From Hyphobacterium sp. CCMP332 (lineage in GTDB: Bacteria > Pseudomonadota > Alphaproteobacteria > Caulobacterales > Maricaulaceae): 64,000 nt of DNA. A program made the position numbers and the translations under genes. The stretch lies in the NCBI RefSeq assembly GCF_014323565.1, contig NZ_CP058669.1, forward strand, positions 1,329,501-1,393,500, read 5' to 3'. The notes under the pieces were generated by a model, which ran no database searches, was not told where the DNA came from, and was given only the letters and a program-made list of their open reading frames with translations. How positions within the stretch are numbered: position 1 is the first letter of the stretch; every line of letters starts with the position of its first letter. Shown here one piece after another: positions 45,591 to 56,300 of the stretch.

Positions 45591-48314
45591 TCACCCCAGA
45601 CGCGCCCGGGCCTCTTCCAGCGCCGCCTTCTGAGCGGCATAATCCGCCATCTTGGCGCGTTCCGCCTCGACCACAGCGGCAGGCGCATTGGCGACAAAGC
45701 GCTCATTGCCCAGCTTTTTCTCTAGCCGTGCAATCTCGCCGGCGGTGTTGGCGATTTCCTTGTCCAGCCGTGTCCGCTCGGCGTCGAAATCGATCACCCC
45801 TTCCAGCGGCAGCGCATAGGTCGTCTCGCCGACCACGATCTGCGCCGAGCCTTCGGGTGCCGCATCTGCCAGCGCAATACTGTCCAGCCGTGCCAGCTGG
45901 CAGATCAGGGCGGAATGGCGCTTCAGGCATTCGGCCAGCGCCACATCGCCGGAAATGGCCAGGCCGGCGGGCCGGGCCTTGGCGGGGATATTCATTTCCG
46001 AGCGTAGCTTGCGGATTTCGGTGATCAGGTTGACCAGCCAGTTCATCTCGTCCTGTGCCGCCGCATTGGCGAGGCCTTGCGGTTGCGGCCAGTCCGCAAC
46101 GATCAGCAGGCTGTCCCGGCCCTCCGGCCCGGCGGTCTTCGCCCACAATTCCTCGGTGATGAAGGGCATGAAAGGGTGCAGCAGCTTCAAAGCGATTTCC
46201 AGCACATAGGCGGTTGTCGCGCGCGTCTCGGCTTTCGCGGCCTCGTCCTCGCCATTGAAGAGCGGCTTGGCAAATTCCAGATGCCAGTCGCAGAACACAT
46301 TCCAGACAAAGCGATAGGCGGCGCTGGCCGCCTCGTTGAAGCGATAGGTTTCAAGGCCTTGCGCCACGGCTTTGGTGGCGGCTTCGGCTTCGCCCAGCAG
46401 CCATTGATTGACGGTCTGCTTCACCGCTTTCGGATCGAAATCCGGATCCAGCAGGCAGTCATTCATCAGGCAGAAGCGCGCCGCATTCCACAGTTTCGTG
46501 CCGAAATTGCGATAACCCTCAACGCGGTCCTTCGACATGCGGATGTCGCGGCCCTGCGCGGCGAGTGCGGCCAGCGTGAAGCGCACCGCATCGGCCCCAA
46601 ATTCATCGACCAGCTCCAGGGGGTCGATCACATTGCCCTTGGATTTGGACATTTTCGCGCCGTGCTCGTCGCGCACCAGCGCATGGATATAGATATCCGG
46701 GAAAGGCACCTCTTTCATGAAATGGAGGCCCTGCATCATCATCCGGGCAACCCAGAAAAAGATGATGTCGAACGCCGTCACCAGAACGCTCGTCGGATAG
46801 AAGCGCTTCAGCTCATCGGTTTCTTCCGGCCAGCCCAGCGTCGAGAACGGCCAAAGCGCAGACGAAAACCAGGTGTCGAGAACGTCTTCGTCCTGCGTCA
46901 GCGTTTTACCACCGGCCTTGGCAACGGCTTCTTCCTCGCTATCGGCGACATAGACATTACCGTCCTCATCATACCACGCCGGAATCCGATGCCCCCACCA
47001 GAGCTGCCGCGAAATGCACCAGGGCTGGATATTGCGCATCCATTCAAAATAGGTCTTTTCCCAATTCTTGGGATGGAAAGCCGTGCGCCCGTCCTCAACC
47101 GCCGCGATGGCGTCCCTGGCCAGCACATCGGCCTTCACGAACCACTGATCCGTCAGGAAGGGTTCCACCACGACGCCGGAGCGGTCGCCAAAGGGCTGTT
47201 GCACCTTGCGGTCCTCAATCCCGTCCAGCAGGCCGAGTTCATCCATCCGGGCGACAAGTTTTTCACGTGCCTCGAACCGGTCCAGCCCGCGCCACTCCTC
47301 AGGGATACGGTCCAGCCCGTCGACCTTTTCATCGGTGATCTCGGAGATCAGCCGCGCCTCACGGTCAAACAGATTGACCATCGGCAAGCCCTGGCGCTCT
47401 CCCACCATGAAGTCATTGAAATCATGCGCCGGTGTAATCTTCACCGCGCCCGAGCCCTGTTCCGGGTCGGCATGCTCATCGGCCACGATCGGGATGTCTA
47501 CATCGGCAATCGGCAGGCGGATGGTCTTGCCCACGAGGCCGGCATAGCGCTCGTCATCGGGATGCACGGCTACGCCTGTATCGCCGAGAACGGTTTCCGG
47601 GCGCGTGGTGGCAACCACGATATAGTTGCGCTCCTCCCACTCCGTGGCCTTGCCGTCCTCATCAAAGGCAATCGGGAATTTGTAGGTCGAGCCGTCGGCC
47701 AGCGGATAGCGGAAGCGCCAGAAATGCCCGTCGACTTCGCGATTTTCCACTTCCAGATCGGAAATCGCCGTCTGGAAATGCGGATCCCAGTTCACCAGCC
47801 TTTTGTCGCGGTAGATCAGGCCCTGCTGATGAAGCTCCACGAAAACCTTGAGCACGGCTTTCGACAGGCCCTCATCCATGGTGAAGCGTTCGCGGCTCCA
47901 GTCACAGGACGCGCCCAGCCGGCGTAGCTGGTTGAGGATGGTCCCGCCGGATTCCTCTTTCCATTCCCAGACGCGCTTGATGAAGGCCTCCCGGCCCATA
48001 TCACGGCGCGATATATTGCCCTCTGCGGCCAGCTGGCGCTCGACCACCATCTGGGTGGCAATCCCGGCATGATCTGTGCCCGGCTGCCACAGCACGGCCT
48101 TGCCCAGCATGCGATGATAGCGAATCAGCACGTCTTGCAGCGTATTGTTCAGCGCATGCCCGATATGCAGGCTGCCGGTCACATTGGGGGGCGGAATGAC
48201 GATGGAATAGGTTTCCGCTTGCGGATCATCCTTCGGCTGGAAGGTTCCGGCGTTTTCCCATTGCGCATAGAGGCGCGGTTCGGCAGCGTTCGGTTCGAAT
48301 GTTTTTTCTAGCAT
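45591..48314 (-). CDS. valS: Valine-tRNA ligase
   Basis: ValRS charges tRNA-Val and edits misactivated threonine. The 907-residue protein has [20 protein letters not shown] (HIGH motif), [20 protein letters not shown] (editing domain), [20 protein letters not shown] and [20 protein letters not shown] (KMSKS motif). Its C-terminal coiled coil includes [20 protein letters not shown]. It is complete. popZ lies directly upstream on the same strand, separated by a hairpin. Confidence 0.98.
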   Translation of the reverse strand: MLEKTFEPNAAEPRLYAQWENAGTFQPKDDPQAETYSIVIPPPNVTGSLHIGHALNNTLQDVLIRYHRMLGKAVLWQPGTDHAGIATQMVVERQLAAEGNISRRDMGREAFIKRVWEWKEESGGTILNQLRRLGASCDWSRERFTMDEGLSKAVLKVFVELHQQGLIYRDKRLVNWDPHFQTAISDLEVENREVDGHFWRFRYPLADGSTYKFPIAFDEDGKATEWEERNYIVVATTRPETVLGDTGVAVHPDDERYAGLVGKTIRLPIADVDIPIVADEHADPEQGSGAVKITPAHDFNDFMVGERQGLPMVNLFDREARLISEITDEKVDGLDRIPEEWRGLDRFEAREKLVARMDELGLLDGIEDRKVQQPFGDRSGVVVEPFLTDQWFVKADVLARDAIAAVEDGRTAFHPKNWEKTYFEWMRNIQPWCISRQLWWGHRIPAWYDEDGNVYVADSEEEAVAKAGGKTLTQDEDVLDTWFSSALWPFSTLGWPEETDELKRFYPTSVLVTAFDIIFFWVARMMMQGLHFMKEVPFPDIYIHALVRDEHGAKMSKSKGNVIDPLELVDEFGADAVRFTLAALAAQGRDIRMSKDRVEGYRNFGTKLWNAARFCLMNDCLLDPDFDPKAVKQTVNQWLLGEAEAATKAVAQGLETYRFNEAASAAYRFVWNVFCDWHLEFAKPLFNGEDEAAKAETRATTAYVLEIALKLLHPFMPFITEELWAKTAGPEGRDSLLIVADWPQPQGLANAAAQDEMNWLVNLITEIRKLRSEMNIPAKARPAGLAISGDVALAECLKRHSALICQLARLDSIALADAAPEGSAQIVVGETTYALPLEGVIDFDAERTRLDKEIANTAGEIARLEKKLGNERFVANAPAAVVEAERAKMADYAAQKAALEEARARLG

Positions 48315-48330
48315 GGCGGCGGATACATAA

Positions 48331-48358
48331 AGGGCGCCGACGATTTCGTCGACGCCCT
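48331..48358 (-). terminator. Probable terminator of popZ
   Basis: AGGGCGTCGACG-AAAT-CGTCGGCGCCCT (minus strand) forms a 12-pair stem with one mismatch and is followed by TTATGTATCC. It lies 26 bases past the popZ stop and 17 bases before the valS start codon. The T-run is weak, so partial read-through into valS is possible. Confidence 0.6.
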
Positions 48359-48383
48359 ATTCTTTTCTGTTTCAGTTCAGGGC

Positions 48384-49016
48384 CTAGCGTCGACGCGAAA
48401 TGCGTTCAATTTCACCTTCGACTTTTTCTTCCACGATCCGCGGCAGATTTGCGTCGAGCCACTCTTTCAGCATCGGGCGCATCATCTCGCGCACAATCCC
48501 TTCAAGGGTCAGGCCGTCGGCGCTGGCAACACGCAGGTTTTCGGCCAGAGCATCGAAGGCGCCGGCGGCGGCCGTCGCGGCAGGCGCTCCGACAAGCGTT
48601 TCTTCATCGGCTTCCGGTTCCGGTGCCGGCTTGGGTGCGGCTTCCATCGCAGGCGCGGGTTCCGGCTCCGGCTCGGGCAATTCCACAACGGGATCATCTT
48701 CTTCGCGGTCGACAATCATCAGATCATCATCAATCGAGAGCGGATCCGTGCCGCCACCAACCTCTTCAACTTTTTCGGTCAACTCAAGAACGTCGTCTTC
48801 AACAGGCGGTTCCGGCTCGGGTGCGGCCTCTACCGCGGGCTCGGGTTCCGGTGCGGGTTCTGGCGCCGCTTCGGCGGCAGGTTCCGGCTCGGCTGCCTGT
48901 GCCTCCCCGGCCGGAGCCTCGGCTTCGCCACCGTCCTCATCCTCGTCAATGATCCGCCGGATCGATGCGAGGATTTCTTCCATGGATGGTTCGTTTTCTG
49001 CAGCTTCTGTAGGCAT
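48384..49016 (-). CDS. popZ: Polar organising protein PopZ (DUF2497)
   Basis: PopZ self-assembles into a polar matrix that anchors ParB-parS complexes and recruits cell-cycle regulators in Caulobacter. The 210-residue protein has the three-part PopZ layout. The N-terminal helix SMEEILASIRRIIDEDED (residues 11-28) is followed by a long acidic Pro/Ala/Glu linker (about 30-130). The C-terminal oligomerisation region reads AFDALAENLRVASADGLTLE, GIVREMMRPMLKEWLDANLP, RIVEEKVEGEIERISRRR. It lies between tolC and valS, as in related alphaproteobacteria. Confidence 0.92.
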   Translation of the reverse strand: MPTEAAENEPSMEEILASIRRIIDEDEDGGEAEAPAGEAQAAEPEPAAEAAPEPAPEPEPAVEAAPEPEPPVEDDVLELTEKVEEVGGGTDPLSIDDDLMIVDREEDDPVVELPEPEPEPAPAMEAAPKPAPEPEADEETLVGAPAATAAAGAFDALAENLRVASADGLTLEGIVREMMRPMLKEWLDANLPRIVEEKVEGEIERISRRR

Positions 49017-49111
49017 GAGCGGGCAATCCCTCTTCCAACGCTTCCCCTGTTGGGCGAATTAAAGCCGGTCTTCGGGCCAACTGTCCACCCGGAAACACCA
49101 GTTTTTTACGG

Positions 49112-50458
49112 TTAATTCCACGGCGTGAAGTCGAAATCACCGCCTGCAGCCTCGGACACATAGGGTTCCGGCTCGCCAACAATGCTCAGTGTATCCGCAG
49201 TGAGTAGCCCCATGGCTTGCAACAGCGTCAGGCCCGCGACATAGGAATCACGCTGGGCGCTGGCCAGAGTCAGGCGCGCATCCAGCAATTCCTGCTCCGC
49301 ATTCAGAACATCCAGCGTTGTGCGCAGGCCGACAAACGCTTCCTGCTGTACCCCTTCCAGGGCGATTTCATTGGCTTCAACCGATTGCTGGCTGGAGGCA
49401 ATCACCGAGCGGCTGGCCACCAGATTATTGAACGCCGTAGTGACGACTTCGGTAACCTGACGGCGCGCTGCCGTCACCCGCATCCGCGCCTGATCCGCAT
49501 TGAAAACGGCCTGACGCACGCGCGAGCGATTGAGGCCGCCGGTGAAAAGCGGCACCGACACCTGGGCGGCAACCGATACCCGGTCGGTCTGATCGCCGGA
49601 TATCTGCTGATCCCGTCCGCGGCTGGCCGATGCCGAGAGCGAAACATCGGGCACATACGCACCGCGCGCGGTCTGAATGGAGGCACGCGCCGAGTCTTCG
49701 GTGAAAGCCGCTGCGCGAAGCGTCGGGCTGAAATCGAGCGCGATTTCCAGAGCGTCTTCAAGGGCTTCCGGCAATTCCGGAAGGGGTGGTTCGGCGGCCA
49801 GCGTCGCCGGATACTGACCGACCAACGCCGCATACCGCGCGCGGCTGGCGGCCAGTTGCGAAAGTGCGGCGGCAAACTGGGCCCGCGCACTCGAGAGCCG
49901 CGCTTCGGCCTGCGAGACATCGGTGCGCGTAATCTCGCCCACTTCGAAGCGATCTTCGGCCGCATCGAGCTGCGCCAGCAGCACTTCGACATTGTTGCGG
50001 CGAATTTCCACGATCTCGACATCGCGGCGGACATCCAGATAGGCAGTTGCCGCCTGAAGGAGGATGGTTTGTTCCGAGCCCCGCAATTGCTCGCGCGTCG
50101 CTTGCACATTGGCCTCGGCCTGACTGATCGCGCCATTGATCTCGCCGCCGCGCCAGATCGCCTGACTGGCATCAATCCGGTAGGTCTGTGGGGTCACCGT
50201 ATTGGACTGGTTGAAGAACCCGCCCGAACTTTCCGTCGTCGTATTGCTGATTCCGGCCGAAGCCGAAACATTGGGCAACCATCCGGACCGTGCCTGGGTG
50301 ATAGATTCTTCTGCGGCCCTGAGGCCAGCGCGTTCTGCCTGCAATGTCGGATTGGAGCGGTAGGTCAGCTCCAGCGTTTCCTCAAACGTTTGGGCTTGCG
50401 CCGGAAGCGTGAGCAAGGCAGCGGCGAGCGCGCCGGTGGAGATGATTTTTCTGAACAT
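49112..50458 (-). CDS. tolC: TolC-family outer membrane efflux channel
   Basis: A trimeric outer-membrane duct used by type I secretion and RND/ABC efflux. I start at MFRKIISTGALAAALLTLPA (50458), a clear signal peptide with GAGGG-like text upstream; the longer frame adds 34 unrelated residues. The two repeated halves of the fold are visible: TLELTYRSNPTLQAERAGLR and PETLEDALEIALDFSPTLRA-like text (PEALEDALEIALDFSPTLRA), with QLLRGSEQ-type helices and SVEANEIALEGVQQEAFVGL near the end. There are 448 residues. The nearest RND pump genes are 1.8 kb away on the other strand. Confidence 0.92.
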   Translation of the reverse strand: MFRKIISTGALAAALLTLPAQAQTFEETLELTYRSNPTLQAERAGLRAAEESITQARSGWLPNVSASAGISNTTTESSGGFFNQSNTVTPQTYRIDASQAIWRGGEINGAISQAEANVQATREQLRGSEQTILLQAATAYLDVRRDVEIVEIRRNNVEVLLAQLDAAEDRFEVGEITRTDVSQAEARLSSARAQFAAALSQLAASRARYAALVGQYPATLAAEPPLPELPEALEDALEIALDFSPTLRAAAFTEDSARASIQTARGAYVPDVSLSASASRGRDQQISGDQTDRVSVAAQVSVPLFTGGLNRSRVRQAVFNADQARMRVTAARRQVTEVVTTAFNNLVASRSVIASSQQSVEANEIALEGVQQEAFVGLRTTLDVLNAEQELLDARLTLASAQRDSYVAGLTLLQAMGLLTADTLSIVGEPEPYVSEAAGGDFDFTPWN

Positions 50459-50601
50459 GTGCAACCCTCGAATTCCACCCCAGTTTATACAGGAATGCGT
50501 GCAGGCATAGTGTCGGCTTTGTAAGGTTCGCAAAACCACCGAGCAGTGAACGCTGTTCAAGTAATGAACGCGTCCGGAAATTCAAGTGACGCATTGCCGC
50601 A

Positions 50602-51255
50602 TCAAAAGACGAAACCGGCGTCCTTTTCGAAACCCGGAATGATTCGCGGTGTTGAATCGAAAACCACGCGCTGACCAATGCTGTCGCCGGATCGCGTGTA
50701 AATCATCGCCTTGCCAATGGATCCCCGGCGAACAATCACCGCCAGACGGCCTCCGTCTTTCAATTGGTCGAACCAGACGCGCGGCGTTTCTTCAACTGCA
50801 CCTTCGACAAAGATCACATCGTAAGGACCCTGCCCTGGCGCGCCCTTGAGCGGATCGCCTTCCAGCACGGCGGTATTATCGCATCCGGCATCGGCGAGCG
50901 CGTCGGAGGATTTCTTCACCAGTGTTGCGTCCGCCTCCACGCAAACAACGGTTTCCGCCATGCGAGACAGCACGGCAGCGGCGTAGCCGCGGCCGCTGGC
51001 AATGTTGAGCACCAGCTCGTCCGGCTGCACATGCGCGGCATGAATCAAAAGGCCCAGATCCCGCGGACGCAGCATCCAGCGGCCAGCCGCCGCTTCGACT
51101 TCGCAATCGGCATAGGCAATGGCCGCTTTGCTTTTCGGCATGAATTTATGGCGCGGCAAGGTGCGCAGCGCTTTCAGAAGACGGCGATCGGTGACGTCAG
51201 CTGTGTGGATCTGGCTGTCGACCATTGCATCGCGTTCACGGGAAAAATCCGGCAC
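50602..51255 (-). CDS. Pcm-like methyltransferase fold protein, degenerate active site
   Basis: A 217-residue relative of protein-L-isoaspartate methyltransferase. The start MPDFSRERDAMVDSQIHTAD and the order RRLLKALRTLPRHKFMPKSK, LVLNIASGRGYAAAVLSRMA, VVCVEADATLVKKSSDALAD and YDVIFVEGAVEETPRVWFDQ, LKDGGRLAVIVRRG follow Pcm. The active loop reads GRWMLRP where the bona fide Pcm at 33331 has GQTISQP, and the SAM glycine loop is NIASGRGY rather than EIGTGSGY. It lies upstream of tolC on the same strand, a common alphaproteobacterial pairing. Isoaspartate repair by this copy is doubtful. Confidence 0.82.
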   Translation of the reverse strand: MPDFSRERDAMVDSQIHTADVTDRRLLKALRTLPRHKFMPKSKAAIAYADCEVEAAAGRWMLRPRDLGLLIHAAHVQPDELVLNIASGRGYAAAVLSRMAETVVCVEADATLVKKSSDALADAGCDNTAVLEGDPLKGAPGQGPYDVIFVEGAVEETPRVWFDQLKDGGRLAVIVRRGSIGKAMIYTRSGDSIGQRVVFDSTPRIIPGFEKDAGFVF

Positions 51256-51396
51256 GTGGGCCCCCTCTGATTTACCAAGGCGTGGCGCTTATATCGCGCG
51301 TTGAAAGCTTGCGGCAACACCTGATGACGGCAATCGTGCGAGAACACGTTGCCGGAACGTTTTGGCTCGGTTACAAACCGCGCTCACCGCAGGGAT

Positions 51397-51470
51397 GGCT
51401 CCGTGGCGGAGTGGTGACGCAGCGGATTGCAAATCCGTGTACCCCGGTTCGATTCCGGGCGGAGCCTCCA
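51397..51470 (+). tRNA. tRNA-Cys (anticodon GCA)
   Basis: A 74-base cloverleaf: acceptor GGCTCCG pairs with CGGAGCC, followed by T and encoded CCA. The anticodon stem-loop CGGATTGCAAATCCG carries GCA, and the T arm is CCGGTTCGATTCCGG. Confidence 0.96.
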
Positions 51471-51494
51471 ACACTTTCAGCCGGAAACGAAAGA

Positions 51495-51836
51495 TTACTC
51501 GGCCGCCGGCGACGCGACACCGGCGCGCTGCAATTGCGATTCGAGCTTTCCGGTCATGGCCAGAAACAGCATGTGATAATCGCCGCGTAGCGACCAAAGC
51601 GGATAAGTGAAGGTCGCCGGCTTGTTCTTTTCAATGAAGGCATGGCTGACCCAGGCGAAGAAATAGCCCGAGAGCGGTACCGCCAGCAAAAGCCACCAAT
51701 TCATCGTCGCCAGCGCAAAGACCAGCACACCGATAGCCAGAATCGAGCCGATATAATGAAATATCCGCGTTTCCGGCTTGGCGTGTTCTTGTAGGTAGTA
51801 GGGAAAGAAATCGCCATATGTTGTGTATTCACGCAT
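51495..51836 (-). CDS. Mpo1-like (DUF962) membrane protein
   Basis: A 113-residue membrane protein starting MREYTTYGDFFPYYLQEHAK. A Pro-linked hydrophobic core (FHYIGSILAIGVLVFALATM, WWLLLAVPLSGYFFAWVSHA) is followed by FIEKNKPATFTYPLWSLRGD. His in EHAKPETRIFHYIGS and WVSHAFIEKN match the metal-binding histidines of the yeast Mpo1 family, an iron-dependent 2-hydroxy fatty-acid dioxygenase. Bacterial members are mostly uncharacterised. The in-frame upstream extension (from 51995) lacks family similarity, so I use the ATG at 51836. Confidence 0.82.
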   Translation of the reverse strand: MREYTTYGDFFPYYLQEHAKPETRIFHYIGSILAIGVLVFALATMNWWLLLAVPLSGYFFAWVSHAFIEKNKPATFTYPLWSLRGDYHMLFLAMTGKLESQLQRAGVASPAAE

Positions 51837-52091
51837 GTTTCCGCGCCTCCCGCTAAGACTTCTGCAATCAGGTTGAATCTTTTTCGACCAAAAGGCCAGA
51901 GCGTTAACCTCGCATTTACCCTCTTCTGGGAATGTATGTAGGTCTTCCCGTGAAGACACCCCACCATCCACCCAATGCCTTGTCGGGAGCCTCACTGGCT
52001 CCCGATTTTTCTTTGTGCATTTGTTGGAGCATCAAGGCTTGCCGCCGGAACAAATCCAGTGGTATAGCCCCGGCCTCATTGCTAAGGCTTT

Positions 52092-52167
52092 TCCCTGGTA
52101 GCTCAGTTGGTAGAGCAGGTGACTGTTAATCACCGGGTCGGCGGTTCGAGCCCGTCCCAGGGAGCCA
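52092..52167 (+). tRNA. tRNA-Asn (anticodon GTT)
   Basis: A 76-base cloverleaf: acceptor TCCCTGG pairs with CCAGGGA, followed by G and encoded CCA. D arm TAGCTCAGTTGGTAGAGCA, anticodon loop CTGTTAA (GTT), T arm GGCGGTTCGAGCCCGTC. Confidence 0.95.
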
Positions 52168-52311
52168 GCAATGAAACCTCCCGCATCATAAATTGCCGCT
52201 CAAAATTGAAAAACACTGATCAATTTTGATGTTCGGTCTGTATTCCGTCGCAAAATCGGCCTATCTCGCACATGCAACATGGCCTGCGGGCGAAACGGAC
52301 GGATACCCACT

Positions 52312-53379
52312 ATGCGCTTCAATGGCCGCTATATCGCTGCTTTCGCCATCATCATCATTGTCGGATCCTTTTTCCTGTTCGGATCGCTGTTCAATAATCG
52401 CGACAGCGGACCGGCCGCAGAAGACGGACAGGCCCCGTCGCGGGCCCCCCGTGTTGTCTATGAAATCTTCCATGCCGACGAACAGCCCGGATATATTTCA
52501 CTGCGGGGCCGTACCCAGGCGGTCCGCGAAGTATCGGTGCGTGCGGAAACCGGCGGCCGCGTTGTAGAGGCTCCGGCACCGGAAGGCGCACGGGTATCGG
52601 AGGGCGATCTGCTATGCCGCCTGGAAGTCGATGCCCGCCAGGCCGCTCTGGACCAGGCCCGGGCCGATCTGCGCGCCGCGCAGCAGGAATATGAAGGCGC
52701 TGTCACCCTCAGTGATCGCGGCTATCGCTCGCAGAATTCGGTCTCCGCGCTTGAAGCTGCGCGGGATGGGGCCCGGGCCCGGCTCGAGGCCGCCCAGCAG
52801 GAAATGGCGAACATCTTCATCCGCGCGCCCTTCGACGGATGGTTTGACAGCCGCGACGCGGAAATCGGCGATTTCCTGTCACCCGGCCAGCCTTGCGGCA
52901 CCGTGCTGGAGCTCGACCCGCTGCTGGCGGTAGCTCAGGTCGCCGAGCGCGAGGTCGGCGCGCTGGAGGCCGGCATGGCCGGACAGGTCCGCCTCATCAC
53001 CGGGGAAATCGAGAATGGCACCATCCGCCGCATTTCGCGCCAGGCGGATCCGGCGACCCGCACTTTCCGGACCGAACTCGCCATTTCGAATCCTGATGGC
53101 GAATTGCGATCCGGTATTACCGCCGAGATCATCATTCCATTGCCGCCACGACCCGCCCACCTGGTGCCGACCACAGTTCTGGCGCTGAACGAGGACGGCA
53201 ATATCGGCGTTCGTATTATTGACGCCAACGACCGCGTCAGCTTCGTCGAGGTTGAATGGCTGTCGGATGAATCCGGCGGCAGCTGGGTGTCCGGTCTGCC
53301 CGACCCTGCCCGCGTCATCGTCCAGGGTCAGGATTTTGTCGAGGACGGCGCAGTGGTTGAATCGGTGACGGCACAATGA
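52312..53379 (+). CDS. RND efflux membrane fusion protein
   Basis: A periplasmic adaptor anchored by one N-terminal helix (YIAAFAIIIIVGSFFLFGSL). I start at MRFNGRYIAAF (52312), 355 residues. Lipoyl halves VSVRAETGGRVVEAPAPEGA and ANIFIRAPFDGWFDSRDAEI flank a helical hairpin (ALDQARADLRAAQQEYEGAV). The beta-barrel domain includes LLAVAQVAEREVGALEAGMA. It ends GDGAVVESVTAQ-like (EDGAVVESVTAQ), overlapping the pump gene by 4 bases (ATGA), so the two are coupled. Confidence 0.92.
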   Translation: MRFNGRYIAAFAIIIIVGSFFLFGSLFNNRDSGPAAEDGQAPSRAPRVVYEIFHADEQPGYISLRGRTQAVREVSVRAETGGRVVEAPAPEGARVSEGDLLCRLEVDARQAALDQARADLRAAQQEYEGAVTLSDRGYRSQNSVSALEAARDGARARLEAAQQEMANIFIRAPFDGWFDSRDAEIGDFLSPGQPCGTVLELDPLLAVAQVAEREVGALEAGMAGQVRLITGEIENGTIRRISRQADPATRTFRTELAISNPDGELRSGITAEIIIPLPPRPAHLVPTTVLALNEDGNIGVRIIDANDRVSFVEVEWLSDESGGSWVSGLPDPARVIVQGQDFVEDGAVVESVTAQ

Positions 53380-56300
53380 CCGGTATCGTCGATTTTGCCG
53401 TCAACCGGGTCCGGATGATCCTCGTCATTTTCGGCGTGTTGCTGATGGCCGGGCTGGTCTCCTATGTGACCGCGCCGAAGGAATCAGACCCCGATGTCCC
53501 GATCCCCTTCGTAGGTGTCATCGTCCCGCTGGAAGGGCTGTCCCCGGAAGACGCCGAACGGCTTATCCTGCGGCCGGCAGAGACAGAGCTTCGCGCCATT
53601 GAGGGCCTCGAGGAGCTGAACACAACAGGTCAGCTGGGGGCCGGCTCGATGGTGCTCGAATTTGACGTCACCTTTGATGCCGATCAGGCCATCCTGGATG
53701 TCCGCGAAGCCATCGATCTGGCGCGCCGCGAATTTCCCGAGGATGCCCGCGAGCCCGTCTTGCGGGAAGTCAATGCCGCGCTGGCCCCGGCAATTGTGGT
53801 CCAGCTTTACGGCGATGTCCCCGAGCGCGCGCTCTATCGCCTGGCGCGCGATCTGCAGGACGAGCTGGAAAGCCTGCCTTCCGTTCTGGAAGCCAACCTG
53901 GCGGGGGCCCGCGAGGAATTGCTGGAAGTCATTATCGATCCGGCGCGTCTGACATCCTACGGCATTTCGTCCGCACAGGTGATCAACGCCGTCCAGTCCA
54001 ACAATCAGCTGGTGGCCGCCGGTGCGCTTGATACGGGCGATGCGCGTTTCCAGGTCAAGGTGCCCGGCCTGTTTGAATCCGCCGAGGATGCCCTGTCTCT
54101 GGTCGTTGCGCGCAATGGCGATTCTGTTGTCACGCTGGCGGATCTGGCGGATGTGCGCCGGACCTTCAAGGACCGCGACGGCTTCGCCCGCTATAATGGC
54201 CGTCCGGCCTTCTCGCTGCAGGTCGTCCGCCGGCCCGGTGCCAATGTCATCGACATGACGTCCGAGGTGCGCGAAGCGGTAGGAATCGCCGCCGGCAACT
54301 GGCCGGAATCGGTCGGCCACGCCTTTTCGCTGGATGTGTCGACCTATGTACAGGACAGCCTCAACAGCCTGACCAGCTCGATCACGCTGGCGATTGTTCT
54401 GGTGATGATTCTCGTAGTCGCGGCGCTCGGTCTGCGGTCCGCCCTGCTGGTGGGCATCGCCATACCGTCCAGCTTCCTGTTCTCGTTCCTGCTGCTGAGC
54501 ATTTTCGGCTATTCGGTGAATTTCATGGTGATGTTCGCCATGGTGCTGGCCGTGGGCCTCTTGGTCGATGGTGCCATCGTCGTGGTCGAATATGCCGACC
54601 GGAAACTCGCCGAAGGCACGCCGCGCCGCGAAAGCTATGCGCTGGCTGGCAAACGGATGTTCTGGCCGATCGTGTCCTCGACCGGCACCACACTCGCCGC
54701 TTTCCTGCCCTTCCTGTTCTGGAACACGATTCCCGGGCAATACATGGCCTACCTGCCGACAACGCTTATCTTCGTTCTGTCGTCGGCCCTGGTGATGGCG
54801 CTGGTTTTCCTGCCCGCGCTGGGCTCGGTTATCGGCAAACAGCCGATGAAGGGCGATCCCGGCACGTTGGCCATGTTGTCAGCCGAAAGCGCTTCCAAGC
54901 CAACAGAGCTGCCCGGTGTGACCGGCCTGTACGCCCGGACCATCGCCTCGCTCGTGCAGCGGCCGCTCACCGTTGCAGCGGTTACGCTCGCCGTGGTGAT
55001 CGGGACCGTTTTCTGGTTCGGCGCGACGCCGCACCGGACCGAATTCTTCCTCGATACCGAACCGGAGCAGGTCTATGTTTTCGTGCGGGCGCGCGGCAAT
55101 CTCTCCCCAGCCGAACAATACGGCCTCGCCGTTCAGGTGGAAGAACGTCTGGATAATATCGACGGTATCCGCGGCTATTTCACCACCGCTGGTTCGGCGG
55201 CCCAGTCAGGCAGTTTCAATGATGGGGTGTCCGGCGCACCGTCGGATGCCGTAGCCCGCATTTTCATCGAATTCTTCCCGCATGGGCAACGCCGCGATGG
55301 CCGCGACATCCTCGCCGATATCCGCGAGGCTGTCGCCGATATTCCGGGCCTCGTGACCGAGGTGCGGCCGTTCGAGAACGGGCCGCCCGTCGGCAAGGAC
55401 GTTCAGGTGGAATTGCGGTCCGACAATTTCGAAGCGCTGGATGCCGCCGCCCGGATGGTGCGCGCCCGCCTCGACCAGACTGACGGGCTCGTCGATATCG
55501 AGGACACACTGCCCCTTCCGGGCCTCGAATGGCGCTTGCAGGTCGATCGCGAGGAAGCCGGCCGGTTCGGCGCCGACATCGCCCAGATCGGGGCCGCTGT
55601 TCAGCTCGTCACCAATGGTGCGCTGGTCGGACGCTATCGTCCCGATGATGCCGATGAGGAAGTCGATATCCGCGTCCGCTTCCCCGCCGAGTATCGGGGC
55701 ATTGATGCACTGGACCAATTGCGTGTGAATACGCCCGAAGGCTCCGTTCCGTTCAGCAATTTTGTGACCCGCAGCGCGCATCAGCGCGTCGACTCTATCA
55801 ATCGCCGCGATGGCAAGCGGGTCATCGAGATCCGTGCCAATGCCGATGCGGGTTTTGCCGCCAATCTCCTGCGCGATGAGTTGCGGTCCTGGATCGATGC
55901 CGAACAGGCCGCAGGCCGGATTTCAACCGATGTCGACATCCGCTTCAGGGGTGCGGACGAGGAAACGGCAGAGGCCGCCGAATTTTTCGCCGTCGCCATG
56001 CTGGCCTCGCTGTTCATGATGGCGGTGATCCTGTTGTGGCAATTCAACAATTTCTGGCACGTCTTCCTGACGCTTCAGGCCGTCGTCCTGTCCGTTGTCG
56101 GCGTGATGATCGGTATTCAGCTCTCTTTCTCCTACATTTCCGTGCTGTTTGTGGGGACGGGTGTGGTGACGCTGGCCGGAATTGTTGTGAACAACAATAT
56201 CGTGCTCATCGACACCTTCCATCGCCTGCGCGAATCCGGTTTCGGCATCGATGACGCCATCGTCCGCACGGCGGCCCAGCGACTGCGCCCGGTGATGCTG

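Noticed and set aside
46077-47927. 616-codon plus-strand frame opposite valS
   Set aside because: Shadow of valS; the HIGH and KMSKS motifs are on the minus strand.
48400-49062. Ser/Gly-rich plus-strand frame opposite popZ
   Set aside because: It is the complement of the acidic Pro/Ala/Glu linker codons of popZ.
51397-52167. Integration site of a mobile element at tRNA-Cys or tRNA-Asn
   Set aside because: No integrase, no repeated tRNA 3' end and no foreign-looking genes nearby.
53484-54740. 418-codon minus-strand frame opposite the RND pump
   Set aside because: Antisense of the pump gene, His/Gln/Arg-rich, no recognisable domain.
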